Source: Cryptomeria japonica (Eukaryota; Streptophyta; Pinopsida; Cupressales; Cupressaceae). Taken from it: a DNA stretch of 64,000 nt. Of this stretch, positions 58,664 through 64,000 are shown in pieces. The notes under the pieces were generated by a model that searched no databases, was not told the origin of the DNA, and worked only from the letters and a program-made list of their open reading frames with translations. The stretch spans positions 915,005,648 to 915,069,647 of the forward strand of contig NC_081414.1 in NCBI RefSeq assembly GCF_030272615.1, in the 5' to 3' direction. A program made the translations under genes and the position numbers. Position 1 is the first letter of the stretch. Each line of letters begins with the position of its first letter.

Positions 58664-61013
58664 CGACAGAGTGTCACCCAAATTGACTTGTAACCAAAAA
58701 ATCAAAATTTAGGCTTGTGGAAGCCCCCCCCTTTTGAGCATTGATTTTATTAACTTGTTTCTTTTCTTTGTGCAGGTTAACAACCCAACAAAAATCACAA
58801 AAATTTTCATTTAAGTGCTTAAAAAGAACTTAAAAACACAAAAATAGTTTTTCATTGTTTTCTAGTTAGGCCTCATTTTCTTTGGTGCTTAAAATTAACA
58901 AACACAAAATTTGATTTCATTGCATCAATTGGGACTTAAAAAGCACAATCCACACTTCGATTTTTGGTGCAGTAAAAAGAACAATCCAATTGTCTTGATC
59001 TTTGGCAAACAAATTTTCCTTCAAAGCAAAACGTGTTTTTTTTTTTAAGTTGACCAGGATTTTCAAATTCTAGATTACAAGACACATTGCCTTTGAAGTT
59101 AAAAAGAACACCATGACTGTTGGAGCAACATCTCCAAATAGTTAGATCACATTTGCAAATGCTAGATTAAAAAGAACAAGTGTTTTACGTGTTTGGCACG
59201 CTTGTGCACAAAATTCAGTCGAGTGGTCCTACCTCTAACACACACTATCCTCTCCCTTGGCTTTCGTGGTCCTAGGTGCAAGAGAAAAGTGTTAGTAACG
59301 CTCACATTTTATCTTTTTAAGAGAGGCCTGCCAAGGGATCGATACTCTTGGGAACGACCTCGAGCGGTAAATCCTTCGAGCCGCTATAGAAATCAGGTGA
59401 GAGCGAAAGCTGTAGCCTTGGGTATAGCTGTTCCTACAGTGTAACTGGCCGAAAGGACAAATGGGCCCCACCACCAGTTACAAGGCTCTTAAGTGAGTCA
59501 CTGCAGAATGAACTTATGTCCAAAAACATCGAACATGACTAAACACCTTTAAGTAGTAGCCCACCTGTTCTATTGATTGAGGATATTTGAGGTATAATTT
59601 AGTGCAAGAGCATAGATGGTTTTGCTCCCAAGATACTCACCATACATATTTCCTTGAGTAGAAACATAGCTTTTTGAAAGGTCACTTGTGGCTTGATAAA
59701 AGTGGTGACTCCCCCATCATAGGGATCATCTATTTGTTATGCTTGTGCAAGACTTAGTATATCACATCCTTACCTGCCACGATGGGATTCATAAGGTATG
59801 TAGTACCAAAGTCGAAGAAATATCAAGATGTGGGCTAAATTTATCACAACTGGCCATTTGACCTTAGGGATAAAGAGTGTTTGAAGTGTATTCATTTTAA
59901 AGACCTAGTGCAAATTGAGCCGACTTCAGGCTTTGGAATTACACTTTAAAATAAATCTAAAGGAAGGGTCAAAAACAAGTCCAAGAATTGGGTTGATCTA
60001 GACCCATACTCATTTGTGCCTTTGAGGCTACAATTTTGTGTTTGTGTGCTTGCTTTGTTTTCTTGTCAAAGAAAAATCAGAAAATCAATCCCAAAAACAT
60101 AGTATTCATCCAACATTTCTCAAAAACAAACAAAAATACCAAAAACAAAGTGCAAACAACAAAAAGTCAAATTTTATGACCATTCTTCACATCTTGCGAA
60201 AGAAGAAGTGTCATCAGAATATCACCTTGAAAAGGAGACCACTAAGCTCAAAGGCCTTGATCAAAAGGAGGAAATTCTTCTATCTCAATAGACAAATCTT
60301 TGTCTCCCATAGAGTCTTTCTACATCGCATGCGTCTATACCTTCAAGGTAAAACAAACGAGTTTGATTCAAAATCATTGAACAGCAGAGCTTTTATGCAA
60401 TATAGAGCTCTGAGTTATCACAAAAATCAAGGAGGAAAGATTAATCCCAACTTCTTCCCAAACATCTGTATCAACTACAACACAGCTCGAGAAGTGCCAC
60501 CAACGCCCGAAAGGGAAGAGATAGAGTTTGTTCCATTTGTAACACAAAGTTTTTATTGAAGTTGAAAACATTTTCATCCATCATCTCACTCATACATTAT
60601 CATTCCATCATCAATCCATCCCAAAAACTCTCAAAACATTAAGAGGTTCTTGTCCCAAGATTCCTTTTTAGATATTGCTTGAAATCGAACACATCACATC
60701 ACTTTTTAGATTGTTTCTACATCTAGGATAAGCTCATCCTAAGAGACACATCTACGCAGGTTAAAACTAGTTCATGAGTGAATCCTCTCATTGCTAGGTA
60801 GTCAAAATCTGTAACACATCTCAGATTTCTCTACACCTTATCACATCCAAAATCATCAAAACAAACAAGCAATTCAAAGAAGGAATTTTGGTTACATCTA
60901 CCTTAAAGTGCTAGAGATCCCCATACAACACAAATCACCAATCATCAATCTTTCATTTCATCACCAACTCATCATCATCTTCAATCAACTTCAAAAACAA
61001 ACTTGCAAACAAA
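58664..61013 (+). other. Rest of the gypsy element 2 leader
   Basis: A GC-richer block at 59190-59520 contains GAACGACC and AAATCCTTCGAG shared with element 1. A 173-codon frame (60038-60559) and an alternative Glu/Lys-rich frame (EYHLEKETTKLKGLDQKEE near 60200) may be a decayed ORF upstream of gag, as Ogre elements have, but neither is convincing. Confidence 0.45.
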
Positions 61014-64000
61014 ATGGCTCAAACCCGATCACGATCAAGGCAACGAGAAATAGAAATTGAGGAAGAAGAGGACAACCTCAATGAATTTCAAGAAGCACTT
61101 GGAGGAAATGGGAATGATGAAAACCCAGGTACACCCACTCCTTCAACAATCGAAAGGGTTCAGCATAATCCTCATTTTAACAGATTATTTGATGAAATAC
61201 TAAGGAGCAATGTGGATGCTCACTTTTTACGACTTGCTCAAGAAGGAGCCAAACTCCCCTCTGACTTTGATCTTGCCCAATTAAGACAAGCATCAGAAAG
61301 ACAAAGTCGCCATGAAGAGGAAAGAGGTAGAAATCACATCAGATATAACATCCCTCGAGGTAACCCACCACCTCCTCCTCCAAATGAAATGGAGATGTTG
61401 CGGCAACAATTCGAGAATCTCGCCCAACAACTTCATAGTGGTGTTAAAACCAATCAATTCTCACTTAACGACATCTGTCCCTATCCGTTTGATTGGAATC
61501 TTTATATGCCACCCTTTCCACGCGGGTTCGAAACACCAAAATTCAAAAAATATAGAGGAAAGGGAGATCCCCGCGATCATGTCTGAGAATTTCATTCCGC
61601 TTGTCTCGAAGTCGCATATGAAGACACATACCTAATGCGCCTTTTTCCCCAAAGCTTGGGAGGAACAACCACATCATGGTTTTCCCGACTACCAGGTGGC
61701 ATTAGAACATTTAAGGAACTCATCCAGAAGTTCCTATCTCATTACTCTTATAATATTGAACGCGACATCACCATGGCTGATCTATGCAACACCAAACAAA
61801 AACCAGGTGAACTATTCTCAGTATTCCTGCAATGATGGCACCAAATGTCTAGCAGACGTTCTCTTCAGTTACCTGAACGAGAACTAGTGGAAATTTTCAT
61901 TTCCAACTTAAACGAAGAAATGGAATTTCACCTGGATGTCAAAGATACAGATTCTTTTAACGATATGATCACCAAAGGTGTAAAATGTGAAAGGGCACTC
62001 ATCAAAAAAAGGACTCATCAAAATCTTTAATGAACCCAAAGATGGTCCTCGCCCGCGCTTCAATAGCGATAAACCGAACTTCTGGAACAAGAATAAGAAT
62101 ATCGTCAACGATGGAGTTGTGGATGCTCGGACTGTCCAAAATGCACAACCTATGGTTCGATTTGCAGGACAAAATCCTCCACCTCAAAATAACACAAATG
62201 TTCCTCTTAATCAAGGTCACATCACATCTCATGATGAACCAAGACCTCGTCCACAAAAACAAAAACGCACATACACTCCCTTAGGGGAACCCATTGAAAC
62301 AGTGATGCGACAACTCATTTCTCAGAATTTGATCACTCTACCTAAGTTATCAAATTATGAGCCTCAAGTCAAACCAGCATGGTGGAGAGATACTGAACAT
62401 TGTGAGTTCCGTCAAGGAAGAGGATACAAGACAAGTAATTGTCACCGATTGAAAGATCTCATTCAAGATCTTATTGATCAAGGAGAAATTGAAATTGAAG
62501 GGCATGACCCAAAAATGACCAATAATGATCATCAGATGTTCAAGAATCCACTTCCATCGCAAGATCAAAGGGGCCCTTCCACTTCCAGACGAGATCCTGA
62601 TACCACTGATTATACGCAGGCTGCGTATAATTACACTGTCAATCACCTGTATGATGCCAGTGAACAAATTGCAACTATCACCTTCAAAAATCCCACCTCA
62701 AATTGCAATGTTGTTACACGTCGTGGCAAGGTCACCATAAAGGCAGCTCCACAAGGCACCACCTCCATCCCAAGGCAATACAATCTTGTGGAACAATTAG
62801 ACAAAACCCCTGCACTTATATCCATTTTGGAGCTTTTGCGTTTGTCACCCTCTCATAAAACTATCTTGGATCAAGCACTCCAAGAGGCGTCAGTCCCTGC
62901 AAACCTGAACACGGACCAATTTCAAGCCATGGTTGGAAATCTAAAGTCATCACCTTGTCTCACTTTTTCCGAAAGTGACAACTCTTCGTTCCAGCAACCT
63001 CATAACGCCTCACTCCACATTGAAGGCTTTGTCAACCAACACAGGATCAAGCGAGTCTTGATAGATAATGGAGCAGGCCTAAACATTTGCACACTACAGT
63101 TGGTCACAGCATTGGGATATGCAGTAGAATCAGTGGATCCTCGCAAGAAGATCACCATCAAGGCCTATGATGATGCAGAGCGTTCATCCAAAGGAGCTGT
63201 GGTACTACCAATCCGAGTGGGCCCTGTGGTAAAGCACATCATCTGTTAGGTTCTGGACCTTCCTCTGCCATATAATCTATTATTAGGGAGACCTTGGATA
63301 CATGCCATGCAAGCCGTTCCATCTACCTATCATCAATGTATCAAGTTTCCACATAATGGTGCAGAGATCACAATCCTGGGCGATGCAAGTCCCTTTGCAT
63401 TTTGCCATAATATCAGCCATCAACCAGAGATTACTGTTCCTAATAATAGGGAAGCCATTTCCTCCACATCATATGTAAATCCCGCCTCTCTCGCCAATTC
63501 AAACACCCCTATACCCAAGCAAGAAAAGCTTAAGATGAAAATCGCAGAGGAAGGTCCTGGAGAATACAACTTGAGTCAGCTCTTTTGTGTGGGACAAATG
63601 CCCACTTCTCCTAGAACACATGGTAAACCACAACAGACACTCCAGCAACCACTAATCATGCCTGCATGTGCCTTAACACCTTTCATTCTTGGAAAGAGTC
63701 AAGAGGAAGAGACACAAGATGAGGACCTGGCGGAATGGATCTATAAGGATCCCATCACCACTGACATACCGTGAGTTACACTTCCTACGGAACAATATGG
63801 TAAAGGCCTCCTCATTATGCAAAGAATGGGATATGATGGTCAGAGTGCTTTGGGATACTGCAAACAAGGACGACATGAACCTCTGCTACCAGAATTCAAG
63901 CCCAAAGGTAATACAGGCCTAGGTTTTGAAAAAGAAGTCCTTCCTAAACTCAGATTCAAAGGAAAACCCAGCAAACCATTTTGCCCACCTACTGCAAAGA
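61014..64000 (+). pseudogene. Gypsy element 2 gag-protease, broken, runs off the edge
   Basis: Starts MAQTRSRSRQREIEIEEEED. Stops interrupt the first frame at 61584 and 61833. A frameshift near 62010 moves to a second frame, which has a stop at 63247 and another at 63772. Gag core 61470-61990 (ICPYPFDWNLYMPPFPRGF, MRLFPQSLGGTTTSWFSRL). Knuckle-like CEFRQGRGYKTSNC near 62401 has lost both His. Protease about 63040-63310 (VLIDNGAGLNICTL, LLLGRPW). G-patch near 63790-63920 (MQRMGYDGQSALGYCKQGRH). Confidence 0.85.

Larger units (their letters stand above)
56869..64000 (+). mobile_element. Second Tat/Ogre-like Ty3/gypsy element, 5' part
   Basis: LTR 56869-58296, a primer site of unusual extent, a leader of about 2.7 kb with a decamer array, then gag-protease with stops and a frameshift, running off the right edge. 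Gag and protease are clear homologues of gypsy element 1 (shared [36 protein letters not shown]), but LTR and primer site differ. Only one LTR is in the window, so age cannot be judged. Confidence 0.87.

Noticed and set aside
60038-60559. 173-codon ORF in the second gypsy leader as a gene
   Set aside because: Lys/Asn-rich composition, and another frame in the same place looks equally protein-like. Recorded only as a possible decayed leader ORF.

Overview
This is plant nuclear DNA: AT-rich, with GT-AG introns, a six-exon laccase gene with a secretory signal, and most of the sequence made of nested LTR retrotransposons. Gene-poor, repeat-dense structure with Ty3/gypsy and Ty1/copia families suggests a large seed-plant genome. 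A gymnosperm is my guess; nothing here proves it.

Layout. (1) 1-7.7 kb, minus strand: an intact laccase gene (3679-7572, 572 codons) and, 5.87 kb away in tandem, a broken paralogue (1-2785). A small LTR element and a deletion have destroyed exon 2 of the paralogue. (2) 7.7-16 kb: AT-rich intergenic DNA with a LINE-like remnant, a tRNA-derived SINE head, a dimeric minisatellite and a diverged repeat pair. (3) 16.09-22.29 kb: a decayed Ty3/gypsy chromovirus, minus strand, with 786-bp LTRs and target duplication GGAAG. (4) 23.81-31.19 kb: a non-autonomous copia-like element, minus strand, with LTRs of 1113 and 1129 bp and target duplication AAACT. It carries zinc-knuckle gag and a second long reading frame but no pol. 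It sits in an older minus-strand copia pol (31.19-33.05 kb). (5) 33.05-54.36 kb: a plus-strand copia split by two insertions. One is a young 16.4-kb Tat/Ogre-like gypsy (34534-50888, target duplication GATAT). The other is a 1.65-kb ORF1-only LINE-like retroposon (51197-52841, 16-nt target duplication). A second copia LTR cuts the host RT at 54364. (6) 55.3-56.87 kb: a minus-strand copia tail, cut by (7) a second Tat/Ogre-like gypsy (56869 to beyond the window) seen from 5' LTR to gag-protease.

The most unusual material is in the two Tat/Ogre-like elements. The first carries an antisense, spliced, GC-rich gene with a plant mobile domain between pol and the 3' LTR. It has spaced decamer arrays (GCGTCTGTG) in its sense leader, and the same array, oriented for the antisense gene, inside that gene's intron. 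It also has five copies of a two-tier hairpin whose stems covary. The second element has an analogous array (GCGCTATTG) and a primer-binding site whose apparent complementarity to tRNA-Trp runs about 39 nt, stopping next to the anticodon. Both LTRs start with a ladder of AT-rich hairpins.

The intact laccase is the only host gene I can support. Everything else is mobile-element sequence in different stages of decay, and no element has an open pol frame. Splice sites, LTR ends and motifs were read by eye; no alignment or database search was run.
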